From contig NZ_VDFU01000020.1 of assembly GCF_006152115.1 (NCBI RefSeq), positions 1 to 64,000 of the forward strand: a stretch of DNA of 64,000 bases. Reading direction: 5' to 3'. Under the pieces are notes generated by a model, which saw only the letters and a program-made list of their open reading frames with translations, made no database searches and was not told the DNA's origin. This document shows positions 8,631-17,402 of the stretch, one piece after another (the first letter of the stretch is position 1; each line of letters begins with the position of its first letter). Origin of the DNA: Rubellimicrobium rubrum. Lineage in GTDB: Bacteria > Pseudomonadota > Alphaproteobacteria > Rhodobacterales > Rhodobacteraceae. The translations under genes were made by a program, and so were the position numbers.

Positions 8631-9274
8631 GCGATCCGCAGCGTCACGGGGGGCACGCCGTCCAGCATGCCCTCCAGACGGTCACCGGGCACCACCGGGC
8701 CGACCCCGGCGGGCGTGCCGGTCATGATCAGGTCGCCAGGCCCTGGGCTGTAGAGGCCCCGAACATGGCCGAGCAGGGCATCGATGCCATGCACCATCTG
8801 GGACAGAGGAGCCTCTTGCCGCGTCACTCCGTTCACCGTCAGGGCCAGCACCGCCTGGGGGTCGGGTCGTCCCCGCACGAGCGGCCCCACGATGGCCGAG
8901 CCCTCGAAATCCTTGGCGGTGTCCCAAGGCTTTCCCGCGGCCTTGGCCTTGGCCTGCAGGTCGCGCCGGGTCATGTCGAGGCCCACGCCGAAACCCCATA
9001 CGTCGCCCCCCTCACCCAGAGCGAGCACGAGCTCGACTTCGTGATGCAGGTCCTGCGTGCCCGGAGGATAGGGCAGGATGCCGTCCGAGGGGATCAGCGC
9101 GAAGGCGGACTTGGTGAACCAGAACGGCGCCTCGCGGTCCACTTGGTTGCCCATCTCGGCCGCATGGGCCTCGTAGTTGCGACCCACGCAGAAGATGCGG
9201 GCGACGGGGTAGACCAGATCCGAGCCGGTCACCGGCAAGACCGGAAGCAGGCGCGGCGGGAATGCGTGTGTCAT
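8627..9274 (-). CDS. Fumarylacetoacetate hydrolase-family protein
   Basis: A 215-residue member of the FAH fold, the compact form typical of acylpyruvases and oxaloacetate decarboxylases rather than the long true fumarylacetoacetase. It contains IFCVGRNYEAHAAEMG near residue 27, metal-binding EVELVLALG, and the C-terminal signature IMTGTPAGVGPV. The start MTHAFPPRL is used because an upstream in-frame Met would add 89 unconserved residues. It ends tail-to-tail with the PanB-like pseudogene and precedes the Pqi genes. The substrate is not predictable. Confidence 0.85.
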   Translation of the reverse strand: MTHAFPPRLLPVLPVTGSDLVYPVARIFCVGRNYEAHAAEMGNQVDREAPFWFTKSAFALIPSDGILPYPPGTQDLHHEVELVLALGEGGDVWGFGVGLDMTRRDLQAKAKAAGKPWDTAKDFEGSAIVGPLVRGRPDPQAVLALTVNGVTRQEAPLSQMVHGIDALLGHVRGLYSPGPGDLIMTGTPAGVGPVVPGDRLEGMLDGVPPVTLRIA

Positions 9275-9320
9275 GGCACCATCCTTGTCCAACCTGAGTT
9301 CCCCACGACGCTTTTCCCGA

Positions 9321-9884
9321 TCAGCGCAGGCCGTTGGCCGCGATCTCCTGCGCGAGTGCCAGGGTCGCCTGTCCGCGCGCGGCGGCGATGGCGGCCGGTC
9401 CGGCCTCGGGCGGCAGAGGGATGCTGACCCGGAACTCCCGCGCACGGTCGCGCCCCGAGCCGTCCTGCGAGGCCACGAAGAACTGCCCGCGCATGAGGAA
9501 GACGCCCGACGCGTCGGCCACGATCTCGGCCACGCGCACATCGACCTGAGCCTCGGCTGGCTCCTCGAAGGGCCAGGGCTCGGGTGCCACGCGGGCCCCG
9601 GTCACCGCGCCCAGCGCACGGGCGAGGTCCAGCGTCACGGCGCGCGCCGGATCGTCAGCCCACTGGGCGCGAGCCACCTGGGTCAGCGCGTTTCCGGGCA
9701 CCTGAACGAAGATCTCGGCGCCCTCGGCATATTCCGGGAGGGAGACGTCCAGCAGTTCCACAGTGGAAAAGGCGATACCGATCCGCTCCTGCGGGACAGC
9801 AAGCGGCACGGTGAAGCGCAAGGGCCGCGGACCGCAGGCCGCCAGGAGAGCGAAGGTCACCAGGACCAAGGGACGGAGCGTCAT
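9321..9884 (-). CDS. pqiC: PqiC/YmbA-type lipoprotein of the intermembrane transport system
   Basis: A 187-residue lipoprotein: the N-terminal hydrophobic stretch ends in the lipobox LLAAC at about residues 14-18, so Cys18 would be lipidated. The rest resembles the ABC-type transport auxiliary lipoprotein family (PqiC/YmbA), which forms the outer-membrane dock for PqiB. It starts 1 bp after the pqiB stop on the same strand, so translation is coupled and the set forms a pqiA-A-B-C operon. The start was set at MTLRPLV so that the signal is N-terminal. Confidence 0.8.
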   Translation of the reverse strand: MTLRPLVLVTFALLAACGPRPLRFTVPLAVPQERIGIAFSTVELLDVSLPEYAEGAEIFVQVPGNALTQVARAQWADDPARAVTLDLARALGAVTGARVAPEPWPFEEPAEAQVDVRVAEIVADASGVFLMRGQFFVASQDGSGRDRAREFRVSIPLPPEAGPAAIAAARGQATLALAQEIAANGLR

Positions 9885-9885
9885 G

Positions 9886-12264
9886 TCAGTCTCCGAAGAT
9901 GAGGGAGTTGGGGTCGCGTTCGATTGCTTGCGCGAGGTCGGCGATGGCACCGGCCGCTTCCGCCACATCGCGGATGGCAGCCTGGGCCTCGCGCACGATG
10001 CCTGACGACTGGTCGAAGCCCTGGAGCGTCACGGCGGCTTGATCGAGCAACCCGCTTGCCCGTTCGACAAGAGCGGGAAGGCTGTCGGCGGCGCGGCGGG
10101 CTGCTTCGAGGGTGGCGTTGGCGTTGGTCACAACCCCGCCTTCGCGTACCTCGCGGAGGATGGCCTCGACTTCCGACAGGGCGGCCGAGAGATCGGCGGG
10201 AAGCGCCTGGGTGCTGTCAGATGAGACCAGGGTGTTGGCGCTGTCCGCCAGCGTCGTCAACTCGGCCACGAGCGCCTCGACCGGCAGGTCGTTCGCCTTG
10301 GCTACAAGAGCGTCGATCCGTTCGACGATTTGCGGCAGCCCCTCGGCGGAGGTCTGGATGGAGCGTGCGGCCCCTTCGGCGGCCGTGATCGCCGAAGACA
10401 GCCGAAGCCCGAGTTCCCCTTCGTCAAGATCGGCAAGGATCGCGCGCGCCTGGGACAGGGTGGCTCCGGCCTCCTCGGTCAGGGTGCCAAGCTGGGTGGG
10501 CAGGCTCTGGAGGCCGGGCTGCGCCAGCAGCGCCCGAGCGTCCGTCGAGAGGCCGGTGACCTCGGCCAGCAGTTCCTCGACCGGCAGGTTCTCGGCCTTG
10601 GCGGCCACGGCTTCGAGCCGCGTCACGAGTTGGGGCACGCCCTCCGTCGCCTCGCTGACGCGCTGAAGAGCCAGGTTGGCCGAGTCGACGGCAGCCAGGA
10701 CGCGGTTCGTGACGTTCTGCTCGCGCAGGCTTGTCAGGAGCGTGCTCAGCTCCGTGACCGCGGTGTTGATCTCGCCCAGCGTCTCCCCCAGCTGCTCTGG
10801 CAACTCCTGGACTTCGGGCGAGTTGGTCACGTTGCGCAGATCGCCCAGCAGCGCACCGACTTGCCCGGGGACGGCCTGCGTCTCGGGCGAACCTACGAGA
10901 AGAGAGGCGTTGTCGAGGAAGCCTATGGCCGAGTCGAGCAGCTGCTCAATGGGCAGGTTCGCCACGCGGGTCAGGACGTCCTGCGCCTGGCCGGCAACGT
11001 CCGAGATGTCGGCCTCGATGGACGGCACCTGCGGATAGGGCAAGGCCGCGATGTCGATCTCGGCCGGCGGAGCGTCCGCCACGGTGACGAGCTGGACCTT
11101 GAGGCCACCAAGCAGGCTTGCGGTCGCGAGCTGCGCGCGCAACCCTTCGGTGACCCGCTGCTGGAGCGCGCCCAGCACCTCGTTCCGCCCTTCCTCGCCC
11201 TCAAGGCCGAGGCGGGCCGGCTGGATGGCGACGACCGCCTGGAGATGCACCTCATCGTCGCCGAACCGCTCGGGGTCGAGGAGGCCGTCCACGTCCGTCA
11301 CTTCCCCGATCCGGAAGCCGTCGAGCTCCACGGGAGCGCCAACCGTCAGGCCTGCGATGTTCCCCGAGAAAACAACCAGCAACTCGAGCACCGGAGAGTT
11401 CGGGTCGGTGTAGATCGAATCACGGGCATAGGACTCGTACAGGAAGGCCTCGAACACGTCGCCATCTTTGGCCGGCAGGGCCCCGGACACGAAGGTGTCG
11501 AAGGCAAGCCCGCCGACGATCAGGGACGACAGGCTGTCGAAGTCCACCTCGGCCCCGGCTGAACCCACCGACAGCGAGAAACCCGAGGCATCCCAGAACA
11601 CCGTGGCCTCGGTCACGAGGCGGTCGTAGGGCTCGAAGATCACCGCGGGCGCGGTGACGGAGATTCCGTCCTCTCCGACGACGGGATCACCCACCTGCCC
11701 CACGGTCACGCCTTTGTAGATGAGAGGCGACGCGGAGGTCAGCGTCCCGTCGGTGGAACGGAGCGTGAATTCAAGCCCTTCCTGCCCCGCGGCCAAGAGC
11801 GGCGGGTTGCTCTGCCCCTGGTAGCGCTCCTGCGGCTGGCCGCGCTGGTTGTCCCAACGGCCTTCGATGAAGACGCCCGACAAGACCGTCTCGAGCCCGG
11901 TGATCCGCTGGGTCGTGATCTCGGGCCGCACGACCCAGAACTGCGCGTTCTCGTCGACATACGGCGCCACGTCGGGGTCGATGCGCACGGACACGAGCAC
12001 CCGGTCCAGGTCGGTGGTGAACTGCACCCGCTCCACGAGGCCGACGGTCACGTTGCGGAACCGTAGCTCGGTCTCGCGGGCGACCACGCCGGCGGCGTCG
12101 TCGAACTCGATCTGGATGAGGGGACCCTGGTCGACGAAGTTCTGCCACGCCACCCCCACCGCAATGGCAAGGGCGGCAAGCGGAACCAGCCAGATGACCG
12201 ACACGCGTTCCCAAAGGCTTCTCCGGGTGGAGGTCACGGGGATCGGGGGAGCCTGATCGGTCAT
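9886..12264 (-). CDS. pqiB: PqiB-type multi-MCE intermembrane lipid transport protein with extended coiled tail
   Basis: A 792-residue protein with one N-terminal membrane anchor (about residues 22-42) followed by MCE domains over about residues 45-400, starting with GPLIQIEFDDAAGV and then EGLEFTLRSTDG. From about residue 420 it is long, Ala/Leu-rich and helical, with degenerate repeats of roughly 85-125 residues keyed by NLPIEQLL, NLPVEELL and DLPVEALV. E. coli PqiB is about 546 residues, so the extra length is almost all in this needle-forming region. It likely bridges the periplasm to PqiC. It overlaps the upstream pqiA-like gene by 4 bp. Confidence 0.88.
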   Translation of the reverse strand: MTDQAPPIPVTSTRRSLWERVSVIWLVPLAALAIAVGVAWQNFVDQGPLIQIEFDDAAGVVARETELRFRNVTVGLVERVQFTTDLDRVLVSVRIDPDVAPYVDENAQFWVVRPEITTQRITGLETVLSGVFIEGRWDNQRGQPQERYQGQSNPPLLAAGQEGLEFTLRSTDGTLTSASPLIYKGVTVGQVGDPVVGEDGISVTAPAVIFEPYDRLVTEATVFWDASGFSLSVGSAGAEVDFDSLSSLIVGGLAFDTFVSGALPAKDGDVFEAFLYESYARDSIYTDPNSPVLELLVVFSGNIAGLTVGAPVELDGFRIGEVTDVDGLLDPERFGDDEVHLQAVVAIQPARLGLEGEEGRNEVLGALQQRVTEGLRAQLATASLLGGLKVQLVTVADAPPAEIDIAALPYPQVPSIEADISDVAGQAQDVLTRVANLPIEQLLDSAIGFLDNASLLVGSPETQAVPGQVGALLGDLRNVTNSPEVQELPEQLGETLGEINTAVTELSTLLTSLREQNVTNRVLAAVDSANLALQRVSEATEGVPQLVTRLEAVAAKAENLPVEELLAEVTGLSTDARALLAQPGLQSLPTQLGTLTEEAGATLSQARAILADLDEGELGLRLSSAITAAEGAARSIQTSAEGLPQIVERIDALVAKANDLPVEALVAELTTLADSANTLVSSDSTQALPADLSAALSEVEAILREVREGGVVTNANATLEAARRAADSLPALVERASGLLDQAAVTLQGFDQSSGIVREAQAAIRDVAEAAGAIADLAQAIERDPNSLIFGD

Positions 12265-12914
12265 GCGTGCGTGCGGGCTTCGGCCTCAATGCCGTCCCAG
12301 ATCATGCGGGGGTCGAAAGCCTGGGCCGAGAGCATCGTGAAGATCACCGAAAGCGCGAAGGCGAGAGAGGCGGAGCCAGGGTCTATGTTGGCCACCACGT
12401 TGAGTTGCACCAGCGACGCGAGGATCGCAACCACGAACACGTCGATCATGGACCAGCGCCCGATGTATTCGACGATCTCGTAAAGCCGCATCCGCAATTC
12501 CGGCGATGTCCGCGAACCACCGCGGACCGACATCGCCAGAAACGCGATGCAGACGAACTTGGCGATGGGGATGCCGACGCTCGCCACCAGGATGATGATG
12601 GAGATGCCCACATTGCCGTCGAGCAGCAGCTCCACCGCGCCGCCGATGATCGTGCTTTCCTGCACGGTGAAGAGCGTGCGGGTGTTGAGCATGGGCCAGA
12701 CATTCGCGGGAATGTAGGCCATGACGCCCAGGGCCCACCACGCCCAGACCCGGCTGATGCTCTTGGGATCGCGGGACACCAGACGACTGCCGCAGCGCCC
12801 GCAGCGCGGCGTTCCCATGGTCCAGACTCGGGCGCAGCGGCGGCAGGCCACAAGACCCGCATCGCGAGCGGTGAGACGGGTTAGTTCGGGCTGATGGATC
12901 GCCACACCGACCAC
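12261..12914 (-). CDS. pqiA: PqiA-like inner-membrane protein, second copy
   Basis: A 217-residue protein equivalent to one half of E. coli PqiA. It has a zinc-ribbon-like pair (CRRC near residue 24 and CGRC near residue 37), then about four membrane segments with the conserved MAYIPANVWPML. The start is taken as GTG at 12914, overlapping the preceding pqiA-like gene by 34 bp; a second GTG three codons later is possible. It presumably forms the inner-membrane base of the PqiB tunnel with the other half. Confidence 0.82.
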   Translation of the reverse strand: MVGVAIHQPELTRLTARDAGLVACRRCARVWTMGTPRCGRCGSRLVSRDPKSISRVWAWWALGVMAYIPANVWPMLNTRTLFTVQESTIIGGAVELLLDGNVGISIIILVASVGIPIAKFVCIAFLAMSVRGGSRTSPELRMRLYEIVEYIGRWSMIDVFVVAILASLVQLNVVANIDPGSASLAFALSVIFTMLSAQAFDPRMIWDGIEAEARTHA

Positions 12915-13519
12915 CGGTCAACGAGTTGGTCCTGCGCGACCGTGACGACCACGAGCCCGGCGAACATCCAGAACGCCGCACCCAGGGTCACCTGCGCGAG
13001 ATCGGCAATCTTCACGAGGCTCACGGCACAGCCGATGGCAAAGATCTCGGCCATGGACCAGGGACGCATGGCCTCGGCCAGCCGGAAGGCGCGGCCGGCC
13101 AGGGGACGCGGCGGGCGGTCGAAGACGATGGGCACAAGCGTGTAGAGCGTGAGCATCGCCCGGAGCAGCGGCAGGACCACGATGGCCACCGTCACGGCCA
13201 GCGAGACGACGACCAACGGCCCTCCGACAAAGCTTGTGGCGACGTTCCACAGCGTCGCCTCCTGCCAAAGGCCGCGCGCCTCGATCCGCAGGAACGGGAA
13301 CCAGAGCGCGCCGATCACCAGGACCACCGCCGTCAAGGCCAAGGCGATGATCGCCATCCCTGCGTGGCGGCGAGGCGAGATCAGCACGGTATGGCAGCGT
13401 GCACAGGCCGCGCGCTGCCCTGGCGGCACCTCGGCCGCACGGTAAAGCGCATCGCATTCGGGGCAGGCGATCAGCCCGTCCAGCGTTGTCCCGGCGATGA
13501 GGATGGTCCCGTCCGGCAT
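12881..13519 (-). CDS. pqiA: PqiA-like inner-membrane protein, first copy
   Basis: A 212-residue protein corresponding to the other half of PqiA. CPEC (near residue 18) and CARC (near residue 36) form a zinc-ribbon-like site, followed by about four membrane segments including LWFPFLRIEARG. The start at MPDGTILIAG places the CxxC pair close to the N-terminus; the open frame runs further upstream without conserved sequence. Two separate half-size PqiA proteins replace the single tandem protein known from E. coli. Confidence 0.82.
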   Translation of the reverse strand: MPDGTILIAGTTLDGLIACPECDALYRAAEVPPGQRAACARCHTVLISPRRHAGMAIIALALTAVVLVIGALWFPFLRIEARGLWQEATLWNVATSFVGGPLVVVSLAVTVAIVVLPLLRAMLTLYTLVPIVFDRPPRPLAGRAFRLAEAMRPWSMAEIFAIGCAVSLVKIADLAQVTLGAAFWMFAGLVVVTVAQDQLVDRWSVWRSISPN

Positions 13520-13584
13520 GGCCCTGCCCTGGTTGCTGCTGTCAGCACTTAAGTCCTCGGACGCCCAAGGCCAAGCGGAACGCG

Positions 13585-14511
13585 TCACGCCTCTGGCAAA
13601 GCCTCGCGGCGATGGCGGCGCGGACCAAAGGCGGCGGCGAGGAGGAGACCCAGGCCCGAGACCACCGCGATCATGCCCGCGGCGCTGACCGAGTGCTGCC
13701 CGCCCAGCCACAACGGGCCGTAGCCCGCCAGAACATAACCCAGAATGGCCGCCAGCGCGGCGATCACCGCACTGAGGCCAACCTGCGTCCAGAGACGGTC
13801 GGTCAAGAGGCGCGCGGTGGCTGGCGGGACGACGAACATCGCGATGACGATGATCGCACCCACGGCCTGGAAGGCGGTGACGGCCGAGGCGGCCGAGAGA
13901 GCCACGAGCCCCAGACTCAACAATGACGGCCGCTGCCCGGTCGCGCGGGCAAACCCCTCGTCGAAGGTCGAGGCGACCAAGGGACGACGCAGGACGGCAA
14001 GGAACAGGATGGCGGCCGTCATGGCTAGCGCCATTCGAAACAGTTCGGGCGGCAGCGCCGCAAGCGCCGCGGGGTCGAGCAACGAGCCCCAACCCGTCGC
14101 GTCGAACCAGATGAGGGACTCCAGGTTGCCCATCAGAGCATGCTCCACGTCGAGGTGGACGCCCGACGCGCCCGTCGTCTCGAGGAGGAGCACGCCGGCC
14201 GCGAACATCGAGGTGAAGACCGTTCCCATCGCGGCCCCCGGCTCGACCCGGCCGAGGCGACGGACGGTCTCGATGAGAAGGACGGCGAGGAGAGCGGAGG
14301 CCATGGCCCCCAGCATCATCGGGCCGGCAGACACGGTGCCGGTGAGGAGGAAGCCCACCACGATCCCGGGCAGGACGACATGGGATACCGCGTCGCCCAG
14401 TAGGGCCTGCCTGCGAAGGAGCAGGAAGTTCCCCGGCAGCGCGCAGGCGACCGCGGCGCAGATTCCGATCAGGATCGGAGAAAGCGAAAGCTGGACAAAC
14501 TCGGTTCCCAT
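13585..14511 (-). CDS. Mn/Zn/Fe ABC importer, second permease
   Basis: A 308-residue permease of the ABC-3 (ZnuB/SitD/TroD) family with about eight to nine membrane segments. It carries LLRRQALLGDAVSHVVLPG near residue 30 and the conserved FDEGFARATG in the cytoplasmic loop. It starts 13 bp after the first permease, so the importer uses a permease heterodimer as in Tro/Sit systems. The start is set at MGTEFVQLSL; an in-frame upstream Met would overlap the previous gene. Confidence 0.88.
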   Translation of the reverse strand: MGTEFVQLSLSPILIGICAAVACALPGNFLLLRRQALLGDAVSHVVLPGIVVGFLLTGTVSAGPMMLGAMASALLAVLLIETVRRLGRVEPGAAMGTVFTSMFAAGVLLLETTGASGVHLDVEHALMGNLESLIWFDATGWGSLLDPAALAALPPELFRMALAMTAAILFLAVLRRPLVASTFDEGFARATGQRPSLLSLGLVALSAASAVTAFQAVGAIIVIAMFVVPPATARLLTDRLWTQVGLSAVIAALAAILGYVLAGYGPLWLGGQHSVSAAGMIAVVSGLGLLLAAAFGPRRHRREALPEA

Positions 14512-14524
14512 CAGCCTGGCCCCA

Positions 14525-15577
14525 TCAGACTGGTCCCCGATCCAGTGCAGCCAGCCGGTCGGGCGGCAAAAGCGCGGACAGCGGCGTGCGGCCGTCATCT
14601 TCGTCTATGAGGGGCGAGGTCGGCTCCATGTGTCGGAGGGCAATCCACCGCGCTGCCTCGGAGGGATCGAGCCGACCGGATGAGGAGCGGGCGGCAACTG
14701 CGCGAGCCACGACTCCGCGTCGGGGCGCCAGAAAGAGGGACAGGGCGAAAATGGTCGCCGCCACCAACACCACGAGCGGCCCGGCCGGCAGGCCGGGCGC
14801 TGCGGCCGACAGGGCCGTCCCGAGCCAGCCCGACAATCCCCCAATCAGCGCCGCGACCCAGAACATAACGCTCGTCCGGTCCGTCCAGAAGCGCGCGGCG
14901 ACCGCCGGAATGATCAGGAGAGCCACGACCAGGACGATCCCCACGATCCTGAGCCCGGCGACGGTCACGAACAGCACCAGAATCATTCCGATGCGGTCCA
15001 CGCGAACGACATCGATGCCGGTGGCCGTCGCGAAGCCTTCATCGAAGGCGACGATGGTCATGGGCCGGCGCAGGACCCAGATCACGGCCCCGGCGACCAG
15101 CCCTCCGGCTGCAATGGTCAGCGCATCCGCCCGGAGCATCCCGGCGGTGGAGCCAAGCAGGAAACCCTCGAGCCCCGCCTGCTGGCCGGCGGACATGGTT
15201 TGGATCACCGTCAGAAGCACGACCCCCGCCCCGAACGTCACCGACAGGACAGCGCCGATGGCTGCATCCTCGGGCAGGCGCGTGCGAGCAGTGAGCCGGT
15301 CCACGGCCAGAAGCCCGAGCAGCGCCGTTCCCGCCGCCCCGACCATCAGCCCCCAGAGCGCCCGCCCTTCCCCGCCGAGCCCTACCATCGCCAGGAAAGC
15401 CAGGGCGACGCCCGGCAGAGTCGCATGGGCCATCGCATCAGCCACCAGGGCCCGCTTGCGCAACACCATGAAGGTGCCCGCGGCCCCGGCTGCGAGACCA
15501 AGGAGCATGGCCCCGACCGACACGAGCGCGGCGTTATAGCCGGTCCGCAGGAGCAGCGCGTCGAGGAAGGCGCTCAT
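14525..15577 (-). CDS. Mn/Zn/Fe ABC importer, first permease
   Basis: A 350-residue ABC-3 family permease. It has LRKRALVADAMAHATLPG near residue 40 and FDEGFATATGIDV in the conserved loop, plus a C-terminal cytoplasmic extension of about 60 residues after the last membrane segment that its partner lacks. The start overlaps the ATPase stop by 4 bp, indicating translational coupling. Confidence 0.88.
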   Translation of the reverse strand: MSAFLDALLLRTGYNAALVSVGAMLLGLAAGAAGTFMVLRKRALVADAMAHATLPGVALAFLAMVGLGGEGRALWGLMVGAAGTALLGLLAVDRLTARTRLPEDAAIGAVLSVTFGAGVVLLTVIQTMSAGQQAGLEGFLLGSTAGMLRADALTIAAGGLVAGAVIWVLRRPMTIVAFDEGFATATGIDVVRVDRIGMILVLFVTVAGLRIVGIVLVVALLIIPAVAARFWTDRTSVMFWVAALIGGLSGWLGTALSAAAPGLPAGPLVVLVAATIFALSLFLAPRRGVVARAVAARSSSGRLDPSEAARWIALRHMEPTSPLIDEDDGRTPLSALLPPDRLAALDRGPV

Positions 15578-16356
15578 CGGATGGCGGCAAGTTGCGCCAC
15601 CGACAGGCGGCCGCCGTAGGTTGCCTGGAGATTCCGGTCGGTGAGGACGAGGTCCACCGGCCCCTCGGCCAGCACGCGGCGGTTCAGAAGCAGGAGCCGG
15701 TCGAAGTAGTCGGCCACCGTGGACAGATCGTGGTGAACGCAGACCACGGACTTTCCTTCGTCCCGAAGCGACTTGAGAACGCTCATGATCGTGGCTTCGG
15801 TGGCCGCATCCACACCGGCGAAAGGCTCGTCCAATAGGAACAGGTCGGCCCCCTGCGCCAACGCGCGGGCCAGGAACACCCGTTGCTGCTGGCCGCCGGA
15901 GAGTTGCCCGATCTGGCGCCGCGCGAGGTCGAGCGTCCCGGTGCGATCGAGCGCGGCTTCGGCACGGGCGCGGTGGTGCGGCCTCACGCGGCCCAGCAGT
16001 CCCAGTTCGCGATGCAGGCCCATCATCGCCACATCCAGCACGCGCACAGGAAAATCCCAGTCCACGGAGGCCCGCTGCGGCACATAGGCCAGGCGGTGCC
16101 GCATCCGCGTCAGCGGCTGGCCGAAGACGGTCACGTCACCGGTCTGCCTGGGGACCAGGCCCAGCACCGCCTTCATCAGGGTGGACTTGCCAGCGCCGTT
16201 CGGCCCTACGATGGCCGAGAGCGTGCCGGGCACGATCGTGACGTCCGCGTCGATGACGGCCGGCTTGCCGCCATAGCTTGCGGAGAGCCCGCGCACGGCC
16301 AAGGGGCTGTCCGCCAGGGCGGGCAAGGATTCGGGAAAGCGGCCGACGGCGTTCAT
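15574..16356 (-). CDS. Mn/Zn/Fe ABC importer, ATP-binding protein
   Basis: A 260-residue ATPase with Walker A GPNGAGKST, signature QLSGGQQQRVFLARAL and Walker B LFLLDEPFAGVD. The adjoining YVPQRASVDWDFPV is typical of manganese/zinc importer ATPases (SitB/TroB/ZnuC type). It overlaps both the binding-protein gene and the first permease gene by 4 bp. Confidence 0.9.
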   Translation of the reverse strand: MNAVGRFPESLPALADSPLAVRGLSASYGGKPAVIDADVTIVPGTLSAIVGPNGAGKSTLMKAVLGLVPRQTGDVTVFGQPLTRMRHRLAYVPQRASVDWDFPVRVLDVAMMGLHRELGLLGRVRPHHRARAEAALDRTGTLDLARRQIGQLSGGQQQRVFLARALAQGADLFLLDEPFAGVDAATEATIMSVLKSLRDEGKSVVCVHHDLSTVADYFDRLLLLNRRVLAEGPVDLVLTDRNLQATYGGRLSVAQLAAIR

Positions 16357-17315
16357 GACTGTGCTCCGAGTTGCCCGATCCGCCCGCCCTGTGGCGCAGT
16401 GCCGCCTAGGGCGCGGGCGACAAGCGTCACGTTATGGTCGATCATCCCGAGATAGGTGCCCTCGTAAGTTCCGGCCTCCCCCATCGCGTCCGAGAAGAGC
16501 TGACCGCCGATGACCACCTCGTGCCCTCGGGCGGCGGCACCTTCGAGCAGGGCGCGCAGTCCGCGGTCGGACACGGAGCTTTCGACGAAGACCGCCCGGA
16601 TTCGCCGTTCCACCAACAGGTTCACGAGCGCCTCGATGCGGGCCACTCCGGCCTCGCTTTCGGTGGAGATGCCCTGGATACCTTGAACCTCGAAGTCGAA
16701 GGCGCGGCCGAAATACTTGAAGGCATCGTGGGCGGTCACGAGCACCCTTTGCTCTGCCGGGACGGTGGCGAGCACCTCTTGCGCATAGGCGCCAAGTGCC
16801 GCGAGTTCCAACTGCCAGGGGCCAAGGGCAGCCTCGACGGCGGCGCCGGCCCCGTTGGCCAGCAGGGCCTCCGCGATGGTGTCGGACACGATGGACCAAA
16901 GGCTCGGGTCCATCCACACATGGGGATCGAACCGGTCGGGATACTGGTCGTGCCCAAGGAGCCGGTCGTGAGGCAGCGAGTCCGCCACGGCAACCACCGG
17001 CTTTCGGGAGGCCAGATCGCCGAAGAAGTCCTCCATCTGAGCCTCGAGGAACAGGCCGTGCCAGAGGGTCAGGTCGGCGTTGATCAAGGCCACGATGTCC
17101 GACCGGGTCTGCCGATAGGAATGCGGATCGACCCCCGGCCCCATCAAGGCCCGGACGGCAACGCTCTCGGCGCCAAGGACCCGCGTGGTGTCGGCAATCA
17201 TCCCGGTCGTCGCCACGACATCCCGCACGGCCTGCGCATGGGCCAGGCGAGGCGCGAGAGGAACGGTCGCGAGGCCCATGAGCACGGACCTGCGACGCAA
17301 CGGGGCGGGCGGCAT
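16353..17315 (-). CDS. Mn/Zn/Fe ABC importer, periplasmic metal-binding protein
   Basis: A 320-residue cluster A-I binding protein (TroA/SitA/MntA type) with an export signal over about residues 1-28 that contains a twin arginine (LRRRSVL). Metal ligands are recognisable: the His in GVDPHSY near residue 63, the His in DPHVWMDP near residue 130, a Glu in GISTESEAGV, and an Asp near the C-terminus. It lacks the His-rich loop of ZnuA, which favours Mn or Fe over Zn, but this is only suggestive. It is the first gene of a tightly overlapping four-gene operon. Confidence 0.88.
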   Translation of the reverse strand: MPPAPLRRRSVLMGLATVPLAPRLAHAQAVRDVVATTGMIADTTRVLGAESVAVRALMGPGVDPHSYRQTRSDIVALINADLTLWHGLFLEAQMEDFFGDLASRKPVVAVADSLPHDRLLGHDQYPDRFDPHVWMDPSLWSIVSDTIAEALLANGAGAAVEAALGPWQLELAALGAYAQEVLATVPAEQRVLVTAHDAFKYFGRAFDFEVQGIQGISTESEAGVARIEALVNLLVERRIRAVFVESSVSDRGLRALLEGAAARGHEVVIGGQLFSDAMGEAGTYEGTYLGMIDHNVTLVARALGGTAPQGGRIGQLGAQS

Positions 17316-17345
17316 CCTGTCACCTCATACTATCCTGCCATGATA

Positions 17346-17392
17346 TTGAGACTTAGTCGCAACAATTCAAGTGGATTGAGAATAGTTCGCAA
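17346..17392. promoter_or_regulatory. Two tandem 17-bp dyads, probable metalloregulator operators
   Basis: The two sites are TTGAGACTTAGTCGCAA (17346-17362) and TTGAGAATAGTTCGCAA (17376-17392). Each is a 7-3-7 inverted repeat with a single mismatched pair at the same place, and their centres are exactly 30 bp apart. They lie 31-77 bp upstream of the metal-importer start, where a Fur/Mur/Irr or MntR-type repressor would act. Which regulator binds is not determinable here. Confidence 0.6.
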
Positions 17393-17402
17393 AGATCGCA
17401 GG

